DNA from: CADCTQ01 sp963844325 | Lineage (GTDB): Bacteria; Bacteroidota; Bacteroidia; Cytophagales; 172606-1 | DNA length: 64,000 bases | NCBI GenBank assembly: GCA_963844325.1 | Contig: CAWJNV010000002.1 | Coordinates: forward strand, 1,240,001 to 1,304,000 | Reading direction: 5' to 3' | Shown here: piece by piece, positions 45,199-54,570 of the stretch | Layout of the letters: every line of letters begins with the position of its first letter | Position numbering within the stretch: the first letter of the stretch is position 1 | Position numbers and translations under genes: made by a program | Notes under the pieces: model-generated | What the model was told of the DNA's origin: nothing | Seen by the model: the letters and a program-made list of their open reading frames with translations, nothing else | Databases searched by the model: none

Positions 45199-48100
45199 TT
45201 ATTCTACTGTGCGCGCATAGTTGTATCGCTTCTCACTCACTAATTGATCGCTTTTGGTAGCTCCTAAACGTTCCCGGTAAGTTTTAATTAGAGCACCGCT
45301 GGCATCGTACTCATACCGGGTATATAGGTTATCGTTATCCAGTATATAAGTTACCTGTTGTGTGTGGGGATTATACACATAGGTGGTTAGCGGGGCGTCT
45401 ACCGGATGAAAGCGAAAATCATCAATGTATACCTCTGTAGAACCAGTATTGCTACAACCTACTCTGAGCATTTTGCCTGCAGCGGTATTGGGAAGTTCAA
45501 AGTACATATTCACCAAGTACCAATCTCCAGCCCGCTCTGTACCGGGATTATCAATTTTTGCTGTTTTTAATGTCGTCCCATTATCTAGTGTCGCATATAT
45601 TTGCGCCGCCTTGTTGGTGATGTCCCCTTGATGTATCCAAGCACTAACACGGTACTGCCGTCCTACTTCTACTTCCGTATTGGCATCAGTAGCATGCCCG
45701 GCCATTGCTACGTAGGTAAACCCTACATCGAGTGGATTCAGTTTAATAGAATAGTTACCTGTATGCTTATAGGTTTGGTCCTGTTGATAGGCGTGAAAGA
45801 TTTCACCTCCAAATTGCTCGCGAACGCCAGATAGATCTCTGTCTTCTGCACCAGAATAGGCAATTTCTGTATATCGTGTATTTGCTGCAGAGGCAATCAT
45901 CTGCTGCTGGTTATAACCCAATTTTGTAGAAGTGTAGTTACCATTTAAATCCTTACTCATTAGAGGTGTGGAGTAATGGTCGAATTGAACTACCTCCCCA
46001 GTTTTAAGCCATCGATTATCTAAATTTGTTTTCGTCCAATCAAAATCAACAAAGTTCTTCAAAGTGCCGTCCGGATTTAGTTCGCGCCCGTCCCAACTCC
46101 AAGATTCATGTGCACGCCAAACTTCCGGACCTTCACTGCCGTAAACATACTTCTCTTTCGTTGGATCATAGACCCTATAATTGGTCCAATCTCCCTTCCA
46201 GGTTTGTACGCCTACTGATACCGGAGTTAAATTTCCAGTAGCGTCTTTCTTATACAAATAGTTAGCCGCAACTTGTGATAACATGTTTTTATGTGCAGCA
46301 TTTTCAGCTTTGGGACCCATCGTCGCATACTTTCGATAAGCAGGCACAACTACAGACAAATAGTTTACCCCAAGAGAGTTTCTGATTTCGCTTTCTAACA
46401 CTTGTCCCGTATAAAAATCCCATTTCTTATTGGTCGTTTCAGATGCATTTATACCACCGCTATATGTCTTTACTGATTGTAGTACGGTGGGATAATACGT
46501 CTTGGTAGTTCGCAAAAATTTGGTAGCCGTGATAGTCGGATTGAGTTGATCCAGCACGGTTTCAGAAAGAATGGACCCAGTGGTGAATTTACCTTGCCCG
46601 TTCCCCAAATCATTAGTATAAACGAATTCACTACTTTTGGTAAGTTGATCGACCTTGTTAAATGTCTTGACCGTCTTGACTTTGCCGATCCGTGACGTAT
46701 AGACATTGATATTATGGTGGTACTGCTTTAGGAACAATGGTGAGTCAACGTAATATAAACCCGTATGCTGGTCGTATATTTTTTGTGACTGACTACTTAT
46801 ATCCATCACACCAGGAGTATAGAACTCATATTGTGTTTTGGAAGTATAGGTCCCGTTAGGTTGCATTCCGTTTAAAACTGTTACTTTGTCGTATAATACT
46901 GAAGTACTAGGGTAGTCATACTCCTTATAAAATGGATATTCATGCTGCATGATGTACTCTGGTTCTTTCGAAACTACCCCTGAACTCACTCCCCAAGATT
47001 GACCGTTTTTGGTATAGGTGTAGCCTGTACTATAGATGCCGTTGTCATCATTCGTAGTTATTTTCGATACTCTTACATCGCCACCCGAAATCTGCTCAAT
47101 AATATTGCCGTACTTATCCCGTACTGGCAGTCCATTAACGGATGAATAGGAATCGTTCTGATATTCAATCTCAGATGTGCTTCCAAGGGGGGAGTGTATT
47201 CGTGTTAGGTGCCAGCTGTAACGATCTTCCCCAAGTGAGGCTTTGTGTGAATTAGGGTCAGTATTGCCGAAAGGGTTGTACATGCCCCAACCATCCCAGG
47301 ATTCTTGTTGGTATCTGGTATTTAAGCCATTATATTCAAAAATATAATCAGGTAATAACTTCACATTGTTGGCGCCTAAAATACTTACGCGTTCAAGCGT
47401 TAACTTTCCCATTCTAACACCAAAATAAGGTTGGTTAGCAGGAGGATGTGCCGTGCTCTCAAAAGAGTTAAGTGTGCCCTTACACAAATTATAGCTATAG
47501 CTAAATTTTATCTTCTTCAGCGTCTTCTGGTCCAAAAAACTGCGCAGGGCTGAGTAGCTTGGGGCATCATATACATCGTATACTTGATCCAGATCACAAG
47601 TAGTTGATTCTCCGAGGGCGCCTTGTAACAACTCCCTTTCTACTGGATTATTTCCAAAAGGGTCTTGAGCAAAGCCTTGATTAATTAGCTCCTTATAGTC
47701 TTTGTTATTAAGAAGTATAATTTCTTCAAGCCCTAAAGAGGAGGCGGGATAAGCGTTTGGTGTATGACGATACTGGAAAGGAATTTCTGAATATCCATTC
47801 CAGTAAGCACTTCTACCATCTTTTCGAATGTTCTTAATAAATAATGCAGTATGCGTACGGGTTTGAATAGAATTGAGGTAATAAGTTTCTTTGTGACCAG
47901 TGGAGTAACTGACTGTGTTATTCTCGCCCTCTAAATAGTTATAGTAAGGCATACGCCAGGCATAATCGGAAGCGAATCGTCCGTAATCAAATTTAATCCA
48001 ATAGCCCCAGTCCTGCTCATCCACTATGCCAGTAGTACCCCGGTCAACAAAGTCCGGGCCAGTAATAGCAGTTAAAAGCCAGGAAGTAGCATATGGTTCT

Positions 48101-49803
48101 CTGTTGTCGCTTTCAGAGTACTTGGTTTCTTCTTCTCCTTTGGTACCTTGATAGTATACTTCATTGTTGTTATATACCGGTAAAGCATAATGGTATGTAG
48201 TACCATCCTCTCGGGTTACCACGAATGCCCCAATACCCTTTGGTGGCCAGATGGACGATCTAAAAGCATTTCTTAACTGATCCAGCGGTCCATATTCGAG
48301 AATTTTACCCTGAGAAATCGGGGCATTGCTTGCCATCTCTTCGTTCGTGAACCACTCTACGTGCTTTCCATGTGCTAAACGTTTATTGTACAGGCCCTCT
48401 CTTGGACTTTCTATTCTACTGCCAGCTACTTCCAGCTTTGGGTCCACTTGGTCATAGTACAATCTGCTGTCTGAACGATATGCAGTAGCCCCAAATCCAT
48501 TGCTGTTATGATGAGTATAAGTATTTGAAATGTCTCCGTTATACTGAAACTGTACTTTGTCTATCCCAGTTGAAGGATTTCCTTCTTCCAAAAATGGGAA
48601 AGCGTTGTGCATAGTAGTAGCATTGCTCATACGCTTTGGAAAAGCCAGAGAGCCGATGTCTAGTCGGTAAGGAGAAATGGAGCCACCTACTCCTAAACCC
48701 ATTACGGAGTAGAAGTCATAGCTCACGTGAGTTGAGTTTACATTAAGTGGGTAAGATCGATCTTTATTAATATGTGTGTACATATCACTGGCTACCGCTT
48801 TACTATTGCCCGCAGCCATTTCAAACCAATTTGTCAACCTATAATTTTGCGGGTTACCAATGCGAGGGGTAGTGCTTCCATCGGAACAGTTTTGACAAGC
48901 GGGCTCAACACCCGACTTATGGGTGCTTCCTAAGTACAACGCTCCAAAGCTGTGCTCTCTTCGCGTGTCGTCAAGCCAGTATTTCCCGTCTACTCGGAAT
49001 CCCCACTTAGAAGTAGTGGTCTCAGTACTCCAGTTATTGTAACTTCCACTAATAGTTCCTTGTGACTTGTACCCTTGATATAAACTTAATGCAGTACTGG
49101 CTATGTTATAACCTGTTGCAAGGGCCTTAGCGGTTGCAAGCTGTGTTCCTGTTACTGATTTTCCAAAAGTAGCTCCTCCCCCCGCAGTAGCAACAGTCAT
49201 TGCAATTGTTTGTGCAGCTATTATAGCTCGGTCAGGATCAAAGGTGGCTTTGTCTTTATTGAAAGTCAGCCCAATTACATTGCCACTTCTCAATCCCCCA
49301 GAATTGGTCCAGTCAAATCCAGCGACACCTAATAGATCAATTGCTCCGCCATACCCTTTTTGAGAATCCCATGAGCGTTGGTAAAGAATGTAATTTTTGA
49401 CAAAATAGCTCCCACCTGGGTCTTTAGTATCTACTTTAACCACATGATCATATGCGTCGTCAGCATAACCAGCCTTATTACGAGTGATGGCTCCCACATT
49501 TACATTCCATCCCAGCCCTACCCAACTTGATTCGTCTTCTAAACCTATTCCACTATGATAGAACAATGGGACTGTAAACCCGCCTTCTGGACTTGGCACT
49601 TCAAGTAGTGGCATATTGTAAGTGAGATCACCAGTAGTGAGGTTCACCATATCGGTAGTACCTGTGTCCTCATAGCTTGTAAATTCAACCTGATTAGCGC
49701 CATTGGTTAAAGCGTAGCTTACTGATGGTAAAGCCAAATTACCAATGGTGTTAAACAGAAGGATGAGGGCAATAGTGCGTCGTGTTTTTGGACTACGGAA
49801 CAT
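45199..49803 (-). CDS. Giant secreted RHS-associated protein, 1534 residues
   Basis: A signal peptide ends around SVSYAL (residue 32). The N-terminal region (TTGDLTYNMPLLEVPSPEGG, then LFYHSGIGLEDESSWVGLGW) is the block found at the start of the Bacteroidota partner of RHS proteins. A beta-rich core follows. Near the C-terminus a carbohydrate-binding-like beta-sandwich (GRQYRVSAWIHQGDITN, STEVYIDDFRF) precedes a short YD-repeat tail (TYILDNDNLYTRYEYDASGA). It lies upstream of the RHS gene on the same strand, spaced by 76 bp, so they form a pair that may assemble into one shell, as TcB and TcC do. The comparison is by analogy. Confidence 0.78.
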   Translation of the reverse strand: MFRSPKTRRTIALILLFNTIGNLALPSVSYALTNGANQVEFTSYEDTGTTDMVNLTTGDLTYNMPLLEVPSPEGGFTVPLFYHSGIGLEDESSWVGLGWNVNVGAITRNKAGYADDAYDHVVKVDTKDPGGSYFVKNYILYQRSWDSQKGYGGAIDLLGVAGFDWTNSGGLRSGNVIGLTFNKDKATFDPDRAIIAAQTIAMTVATAGGGATFGKSVTGTQLATAKALATGYNIASTALSLYQGYKSQGTISGSYNNWSTETTTSKWGFRVDGKYWLDDTRREHSFGALYLGSTHKSGVEPACQNCSDGSTTPRIGNPQNYRLTNWFEMAAGNSKAVASDMYTHINKDRSYPLNVNSTHVSYDFYSVMGLGVGGSISPYRLDIGSLAFPKRMSNATTMHNAFPFLEEGNPSTGIDKVQFQYNGDISNTYTHHNSNGFGATAYRSDSRLYYDQVDPKLEVAGSRIESPREGLYNKRLAHGKHVEWFTNEEMASNAPISQGKILEYGPLDQLRNAFRSSIWPPKGIGAFVVTREDGTTYHYALPVYNNNEVYYQGTKGEEETKYSESDNREPYATSWLLTAITGPDFVDRGTTGIVDEQDWGYWIKFDYGRFASDYAWRMPYYNYLEGENNTVSYSTGHKETYYLNSIQTRTHTALFIKNIRKDGRSAYWNGYSEIPFQYRHTPNAYPASSLGLEEIILLNNKDYKELINQGFAQDPFGNNPVERELLQGALGESTTCDLDQVYDVYDAPSYSALRSFLDQKTLKKIKFSYSYNLCKGTLNSFESTAHPPANQPYFGVRMGKLTLERVSILGANNVKLLPDYIFEYNGLNTRYQQESWDGWGMYNPFGNTDPNSHKASLGEDRYSWHLTRIHSPLGSTSEIEYQNDSYSSVNGLPVRDKYGNIIEQISGGDVRVSKITTNDDNGIYSTGYTYTKNGQSWGVSSGVVSKEPEYIMQHEYPFYKEYDYPSTSVLYDKVTVLNGMQPNGTYTSKTQYEFYTPGVMDISSQSQKIYDQHTGLYYVDSPLFLKQYHHNINVYTSRIGKVKTVKTFNKVDQLTKSSEFVYTNDLGNGQGKFTTGSILSETVLDQLNPTITATKFLRTTKTYYPTVLQSVKTYSGGINASETTNKKWDFYTGQVLESEIRNSLGVNYLSVVVPAYRKYATMGPKAENAAHKNMLSQVAANYLYKKDATGNLTPVSVGVQTWKGDWTNYRVYDPTKEKYVYGSEGPEVWRAHESWSWDGRELNPDGTLKNFVDFDWTKTNLDNRWLKTGEVVQFDHYSTPLMSKDLNGNYTSTKLGYNQQQMIASAANTRYTEIAYSGAEDRDLSGVREQFGGEIFHAYQQDQTYKHTGNYSIKLNPLDVGFTYVAMAGHATDANTEVEVGRQYRVSAWIHQGDITNKAAQIYATLDNGTTLKTAKIDNPGTERAGDWYLVNMYFELPNTAAGKMLRVGCSNTGSTEVYIDDFRFHPVDAPLTTYVYNPHTQQVTYILDNDNLYTRYEYDASGALIKTYRERLGATKSDQLVSEKRYNYARTVE

Positions 49804-49862
49804 AAACAGGGATACAAGAGGTTATATTACCTAAATAAGAAAAACTATAGATCAACAAGCTA

Positions 49863-50483
49863 CTATTGGATGGGAAATTGCAGTTTGGGGATGTTCTCTA
49901 GGGCAGTTCTTTCAAAATGATACTCTTGCGTTCCCAATCCAAGTTGGTCATCCTTAAATATTAACCTGAAGCGGTCAGGTTTATGCAGCCCGTTAATATC
50001 GAAGACAACCATGACCGTACTGTGACCGGTACTGCCAAACATCCGGGAATACAAATATGTAATAGGCTTAAGTGTATTTTGATCAATCGATAATTGTAGG
50101 TTCTCCGCCATGTCAAAGGAAAGGTATTGCAGTACTTTTGTGTAGACTGCATGATCGAATAAATACTTATTTTCGATCTCTTGCCCGTCTTTAGAAAGGG
50201 AAATAGTAAAATATAGCTTGTCCTGCAAAGACTTACGTAGTGAGTCAACCTTACTATTCAACTGCGGATTACTTTTTAATTCTTGAGCTATAATTACGTC
50301 AATAGGGCGGTATTGTACGCCTACATCCACAGATTGAATAACTCGGTGGTGATAGAGCCCATTCTCTGAATTACGCGCGTAAGCCAATAGTTCGACTTCA
50401 TTTACTGCGGACTTTTGGCAAGAGGTAATTAAATTAATGCACGAAAGCACTATCAGTATTTTAAAGAACTGTATTTGAAGCAT
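49863..50483 (-). CDS. Probable lipoprotein, 206 residues
   Basis: The N-terminus (IVLSCINLITSC) gives a signal with a lipobox ending at Cys22. The mature part is beta-rich with no recognised domain; FDINGLHKPDRFRLIFKDDQ near the end is a distinctive stretch. It lies 29 bp downstream of the Skp-like gene and 59 bp before the giant RHS partner, so it may be an assembly or anchoring factor for them. Function unknown. Confidence 0.6.
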   Translation of the reverse strand: MLQIQFFKILIVLSCINLITSCQKSAVNEVELLAYARNSENGLYHHRVIQSVDVGVQYRPIDVIIAQELKSNPQLNSKVDSLRKSLQDKLYFTISLSKDGQEIENKYLFDHAVYTKVLQYLSFDMAENLQLSIDQNTLKPITYLYSRMFGSTGHSTVMVVFDINGLHKPDRFRLIFKDDQLGLGTQEYHFERTALENIPKLQFPIQ

Positions 50484-50512
50484 GGAAAATGTAACGTTGA
50501 AATTTAGGGAGA

Positions 50513-51049
50513 TTACTGCCGCCTCTTGTTTAGCCCTTGGATGATATCATCAGTGACATCCATTACTTCATCTGCGTAAACAATATTGCCCATCTCAGTG
50601 GCCCCCATAATAATGGAAAGATTATGCTGCTTGCCGTACTCTTGGATGTAAGCATTGATTTTGCTAAGAACCTGCTCCCTAAGACGAGCATCTTCTTGGG
50701 ATGCCTTCTGTTCAGTCGCCTGTTGGTACTGGACCAGTTGTTGCTGCTTGGTACGCAGCAGTTCTTCGGTGAGGTGTACTTCTTTGGCCGATAGAGTAGC
50801 GCGTTCCTGCTCTAATTTCTCGGCTGACCGCGAAAGCTCTGAGGAAAGCGTGTCAATGTTGGCCTTCCAAGAAGCCGACAACTGCTCGAAAGAAGCCTGG
50901 GCTTCTTTCATACCCTTGTATTCAAGCAGGAGCTTATTGGTGTTGACGTATACAATTCGTTGGCGGGAAGAGAACTGCATGTAAAGCGTAAATACCACTG
51001 CGCAGGTTAATACCAGGTTCAATAGGAATTGAAGGCGATTTTTCAGCAT
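50513..51049 (-). CDS. OmpH/Skp-like periplasmic chaperone, 178 residues
   Basis: A hydrophobic signal anchor (about 8-26) is followed by IVYVNTNKLLLEYKGMKEAQ, the opening strand and helix of the OmpH family. A long coiled coil comes next (about 60-135, rich in Glu, Lys and Gln), then LSIIMGATEMGNIVYADEVM and DVTDDIIQGLN, the return strand and final helix. Skp-like proteins hold unfolded outer-membrane proteins. Its place between GspF and the RHS genes suggests a dedicated chaperone for those large proteins; that is inference. Confidence 0.8.
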   Translation of the reverse strand: MLKNRLQFLLNLVLTCAVVFTLYMQFSSRQRIVYVNTNKLLLEYKGMKEAQASFEQLSASWKANIDTLSSELSRSAEKLEQERATLSAKEVHLTEELLRTKQQQLVQYQQATEQKASQEDARLREQVLSKINAYIQEYGKQHNLSIIMGATEMGNIVYADEVMDVTDDIIQGLNKRRQ

Positions 51050-51213
51050 TGCTCGTTATTGGGAAAAGTATAAGTTGAGAAAGTAGATTAAATACGGCTT
51101 TATACGTATTGAATTAGTTGAATCAGATGCGCAGGTAGAGTGGTATAAAGTGCTTACTTTTTACTCGTCCATAAATACACATTTACGAGGAAATGTAACT
51201 GTCTTTTTTCGTT

Positions 51214-52362
51214 TTATCCCAGGTTAGTACTAAGTTGAAATAGTGGCAGATACATGGCAATCAGAATCACTCCAACGATAAGGCCTAATACGATAATAAT
51301 GACGGGTTCTAGGGCGCTGCCCAGCACGGCGCTCTGATGTTCCACTTCCTCGTGGTACTGGCTGGCAAGCTTGCCGAAGAAGAAGTCCAACTTATTGACC
51401 TCCTCGCCGACTTTCAACAGCGCAATCATCTTCCGGTCGTAGAGGCTAAATGCCGAGAGGCTGCGGTGGAAGGCTTCCCCGGCCATTATCTCCTTCTCTA
51501 CCCTAAGCAACGAGTGGGCAATTGGGTAAAAACTAATCATTTGCCGAACCAGGCCCACTGCTTGCAGGAGAGGCACCCTCGCCCCGATCAGCAGGGCAAA
51601 GGCGCTGCATAGCCTAGCCAGGTACACCTTGCGGAGCATGGGCCCGATGAGTGGCAAACGCAGTAACAGGTTGCTACTGTATTGCTGGTACCACGCCTTC
51701 TGCCGGTTCAAACGCACAAAAAAGAGTATGACAATTATTAACACCGGCAGGAGCCAAGCATACTGCTTCACAATCAGCGAAAACAAGATGATGCACCTAG
51801 TCAAAAAAGGCAGCTCTCCCCCAAACCGCTTAAACACGTCCGAGAACATAGGCACGATGAACTGGAGCATGAAGGCAATGGCCCCGGCCGAGGTGCATAG
51901 CACAATGATTGGGTACGAGAGGGCTTGTAGCAGTTGCCGGCGCTGTTTGATCTTGCGGTTATAGTAGGCCGCCAGTTCCGTCAGTACCGGAACCAGTTTG
52001 CCTGTTTCTTCGCCGATCCTAAGGCTGTAGTATTCGTAGGTGGAAAACCGTCCAGTCCCCTGGGCGGCATCCGAAAGGCTCTTGCCGCTAATGACTCTCT
52101 CGCGGATGGTGTTAACAAGGGCTCTTTGTTGGGCTTTGGTTTGTTGTGCCTCCAGCAGGTCAAGCGTCCCTTTGATGTCCACGCCCGCTGCCAGCAGCAC
52201 CGACAGTTCCAGGTAAAACGACTCCTTAAACTTATCGTCAATGGGGTTGGTAAGCGTTATTTCTTTTTGAAGCCAGTGAACACCCGTCTCCCGCGACAGT
52301 TGCTTTTGCGGCACTGCTTGGGGAGCCCACGATTGAAGTTGTTTGATGTCTAGTCCAGCCAT
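51214..52362 (-). CDS. gspF: Type II secretion/type IV pilus platform protein GspF/PilC, 382 residues
   Basis: Inner-membrane platform protein with two repeats of a cytoplasmic helical domain followed by membrane segments. Repeat one shows FYLELSVLLAAGVDIKGTLD and SGKSLSDAAQGTGRFSTYEY; repeat two ARLCSAFALLIGARVPLLQA and AGEAFHRSLSAFSLYDRKM. Membrane segments lie near 150-175, 200-220 and 355-375. No gspF exists in the other half of the secretion locus (26-34 kb), so this gene almost surely completes it despite the 15-kb gap. Confidence 0.9.
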   Translation of the reverse strand: MAGLDIKQLQSWAPQAVPQKQLSRETGVHWLQKEITLTNPIDDKFKESFYLELSVLLAAGVDIKGTLDLLEAQQTKAQQRALVNTIRERVISGKSLSDAAQGTGRFSTYEYYSLRIGEETGKLVPVLTELAAYYNRKIKQRRQLLQALSYPIIVLCTSAGAIAFMLQFIVPMFSDVFKRFGGELPFLTRCIILFSLIVKQYAWLLPVLIIVILFFVRLNRQKAWYQQYSSNLLLRLPLIGPMLRKVYLARLCSAFALLIGARVPLLQAVGLVRQMISFYPIAHSLLRVEKEIMAGEAFHRSLSAFSLYDRKMIALLKVGEEVNKLDFFFGKLASQYHEEVEHQSAVLGSALEPVIIIVLGLIVGVILIAMYLPLFQLSTNLG

Positions 52363-52397
52363 TTTGGAGCAAAAGGGATAAAAGTATGGGTTCTGAG

Positions 52398-52898
52398 TCA
52401 GGGTAATTGGTTAGTTAATTGCCATTTCATTTGGGCATCGTAGTCTTTACGGTACAGAAACGGGTACGACTCCCCATTCAATTTCCCATTAAAAGAAATC
52501 TGGTCTACCGGACCTTGAGATTGCTCTGCGCCTTCCCAGGAAAAAACAATTGCCGTTGCAGCAAAACGGAAGGTGTCCGTTAGCTGTTCCTGCCGGCGCA
52601 GCAGCAGGGAGTCTTGAAAACAGTATTCAACTCGTGCGCTATTGTCCAGCACCGCATACTTTTCGAGTACCAGGCACCCACCCCGCCGCCACACAATGCT
52701 GGTCCTTTCCAGGTCTTTTGCCAACTGCGTACGTAAGACGGAAAGAGCAACGGTTTCTTCTGTATTCCGCGAGAAGTGCAGGTATTGCGCGTTTACCAAT
52801 TGCAGGGCAAGGTAAGCAACGGCCAATACCAAACTGCTCAAGAGCATGACAATGAGCAGTTCCAGTAGGGTGAAAGCCTTGAGCTGCTTATTTTTCAT
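52398..52898 (-). CDS. Minor pseudopilin (GspJ-like), 166 residues
   Basis: The start at 52898 (MKNKQLKAFTLLELLIVMLL) gives a short basic leader and the prepilin helix with Glu5. As in GspG the residue before the cleavage site is Ala. The globular part (LAKDLERTSIVWR, LEYCFQD-like strands, VFSWEGAEQS) resembles minor pseudopilins that cap the pilus. It overlaps the upstream gene by 11 bases. An in-frame ATG at 52949 is less likely because it would place 17 residues before the leader. Confidence 0.72.
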   Translation of the reverse strand: MKNKQLKAFTLLELLIVMLLSSLVLAVAYLALQLVNAQYLHFSRNTEETVALSVLRTQLAKDLERTSIVWRRGGCLVLEKYAVLDNSARVEYCFQDSLLLRRQEQLTDTFRFAATAIVFSWEGAEQSQGPVDQISFNGKLNGESYPFLYRKDYDAQMKWQLTNQLP

Positions 52899-53277
52899 AA
52901 ATGATTTCCCTGTGAACGAGCTTAGGAGCATTCTCATCGCCTTCCGCACCCCCGTTGTGCAAGCTTAATTCCAGCAGCAGCAGATGCGGATTGCTTTGGT
53001 AGTAAGATACTTTTTTTACCAGCCGCCAGCCTTCGTCCGTGGTAACCTCTTCGTTAAGGTAGTTCTTCCCGCTTTTCACGTGCTCAGCGTAAGCAACTAA
53101 CTTCAACTCCTGACGCAACCGCAATAATCCGCGGCCGGCCTGACTAAGCTGTTCGAAAAGCAGTATCGAAAAGCCCAGCGTGAGTGATAGCAGTACGGCT
53201 GCCACGCTCACTTCTACCAGCGAGGACGCTTTTAGCCGGGGCTGCAAAAAGACGCTTTTAGTGATTTTTCTTTGCAC
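52888..53277 (-). CDS. Minor pseudopilin-like protein (GspI/H position), 129 residues
   Basis: The N-terminal segment KASSLVEVSVAAVLLSLTLG keeps the shape of a prepilin helix with Glu after the cleavage site, but Ser replaces the usual Phe at +1. The remainder is short, charged and not recognisable. Size and position between the PilX-like gene and the GspJ-like gene fit a minor pseudopilin. The deviating cleavage site matches the unusual short peptidase in this locus. Confidence 0.65.
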   Translation of the reverse strand: MQRKITKSVFLQPRLKASSLVEVSVAAVLLSLTLGFSILLFEQLSQAGRGLLRLRQELKLVAYAEHVKSGKNYLNEEVTTDEGWRLVKKVSYYQSNPHLLLLELSLHNGGAEGDENAPKLVHREIIYEK

Positions 53278-53298
53278 TATTATGTCTGATTACGTCAA

Positions 53299-54570
53299 CT
53301 AATTGAGCCATTGTACAATCTCCATGCGCGCTTCCGAGAGCAGGGGGCTGGTGAGAAAGTAAGATGAACGTTTTTGTACGTTTATCTCACAGTCCAACAG
53401 GTGGTTCTCGTACAGGGTGGTGGGGGTAAGCAGAAAAAACCGCCGGCAGGCCAACGTGCCGCTAATGTGTCCTTTCAACTCCACCATGCCGTCCACGTAG
53501 GCTTGTCCCTCCAGAAGCGCATCCTTGTGTAAGACTGCTGTATTATTCAAAGCCTCATGCTCAGTGCTCCCCACCAGGAAGACACCTTCCACTGTACTTC
53601 CTTCCCCTAGCTCAACACGGCATTTGCCATTCTGGTTGTAAGCCACCAAGCTACTCGGATAGCTAAGCCTACAGCCTGCTTCTACAATTACCGTGTCTTG
53701 GGCCAGCACCTGTAACCTGCCCGTAAAACCACCTTGAACGGTGACTTTCCGGGCGAGTACCAACACTTCTTCCAACTGCGCCGAAGAGGGAATGATAATC
53801 TCTCCCTGGCTGATAAGCATTACGTTACCCGAAAGGCGAACGCCATCCAATATGGAGCCATCTGGTACCTGCACCTGAAGGGGGGGCGCCTTAAACGAAA
53901 CCGAAGTAGAACCAACAAGCTTACGGAGGGGAACCGAGTTAGGCAGGATTGTTTCCCGTACCCTTCCATAATGCCGGAGCCTCTCCACCAGCAGACCGGG
54001 TAGCGCAGGCAGCGTGACCTTGCTGGTTTTGACCTCTCCCTTAATCAAATCTTTACCCGTAAAGCCCTTGCCTTCCACATAAGCAGTTCTTACGCCTGCC
54101 TGGGGTAAAAAACACGTACCATTAACTACCGTACTTCCCGCCAACGAGAGGGGACGGTTTTCGTCGGCCAGATACAGTGAGGCGACTCCCCACGCATCCG
54201 GCTTTTTGCCTACCAAGGCATAAATAGAGGTATGATGAACACCTCGAAAGGCGCTTGCTTTAATCAAGTCAAAAAGACCCCAGTAGTGTTTCTCCACTTG
54301 TACGCTATCGTTGCCCGTGACGTACAGATCAAACTGGTGTGCGTGATGGTATTTGATGTTAGTGTTGCCCAGCAGGTAGTTGACCGAAGACTTCGCATTG
54401 CCTTTTAATTGATGAAAAACCATATCACGCACGCGGAGTTGATGGCGGAAGTACGCAAGCCCGATTAAAGCCGAGGCAAAAAAGGCTATGACCAGGCAGA
54501 TGATTAGTACGGTAGGCAAGATCCCCGCAGGCAGCAGCATGCTTGAATGGGTAGTGGACTTACTGACCAT
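53299..54570 (-). CDS. Secretion-associated protein with N-terminal membrane helix and bactofilin-like repeats, 423 residues
   Basis: One membrane segment (about 16-40, ILPTVLIICLVIAFFASALI) is followed by a region in which short strands recur roughly every 18-20 residues: SLAGSTVVNGTCFLP, VRLSGNVMLISQGEIIIPSS, RKVTVQGGFTGRLQVLAQDT, AYVDGMVELKGHISGTLACR. This looks like a bactofilin- or polymer-forming beta-solenoid. Its position among the minor pseudopilins corresponds to GspK/PilX. I do not recognise the family itself. It overlaps the MORN gene upstream by 11 bases. Confidence 0.55.
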   Translation of the reverse strand: MVSKSTTHSSMLLPAGILPTVLIICLVIAFFASALIGLAYFRHQLRVRDMVFHQLKGNAKSSVNYLLGNTNIKYHHAHQFDLYVTGNDSVQVEKHYWGLFDLIKASAFRGVHHTSIYALVGKKPDAWGVASLYLADENRPLSLAGSTVVNGTCFLPQAGVRTAYVEGKGFTGKDLIKGEVKTSKVTLPALPGLLVERLRHYGRVRETILPNSVPLRKLVGSTSVSFKAPPLQVQVPDGSILDGVRLSGNVMLISQGEIIIPSSAQLEEVLVLARKVTVQGGFTGRLQVLAQDTVIVEAGCRLSYPSSLVAYNQNGKCRVELGEGSTVEGVFLVGSTEHEALNNTAVLHKDALLEGQAYVDGMVELKGHISGTLACRRFFLLTPTTLYENHLLDCEINVQKRSSYFLTSPLLSEARMEIVQWLN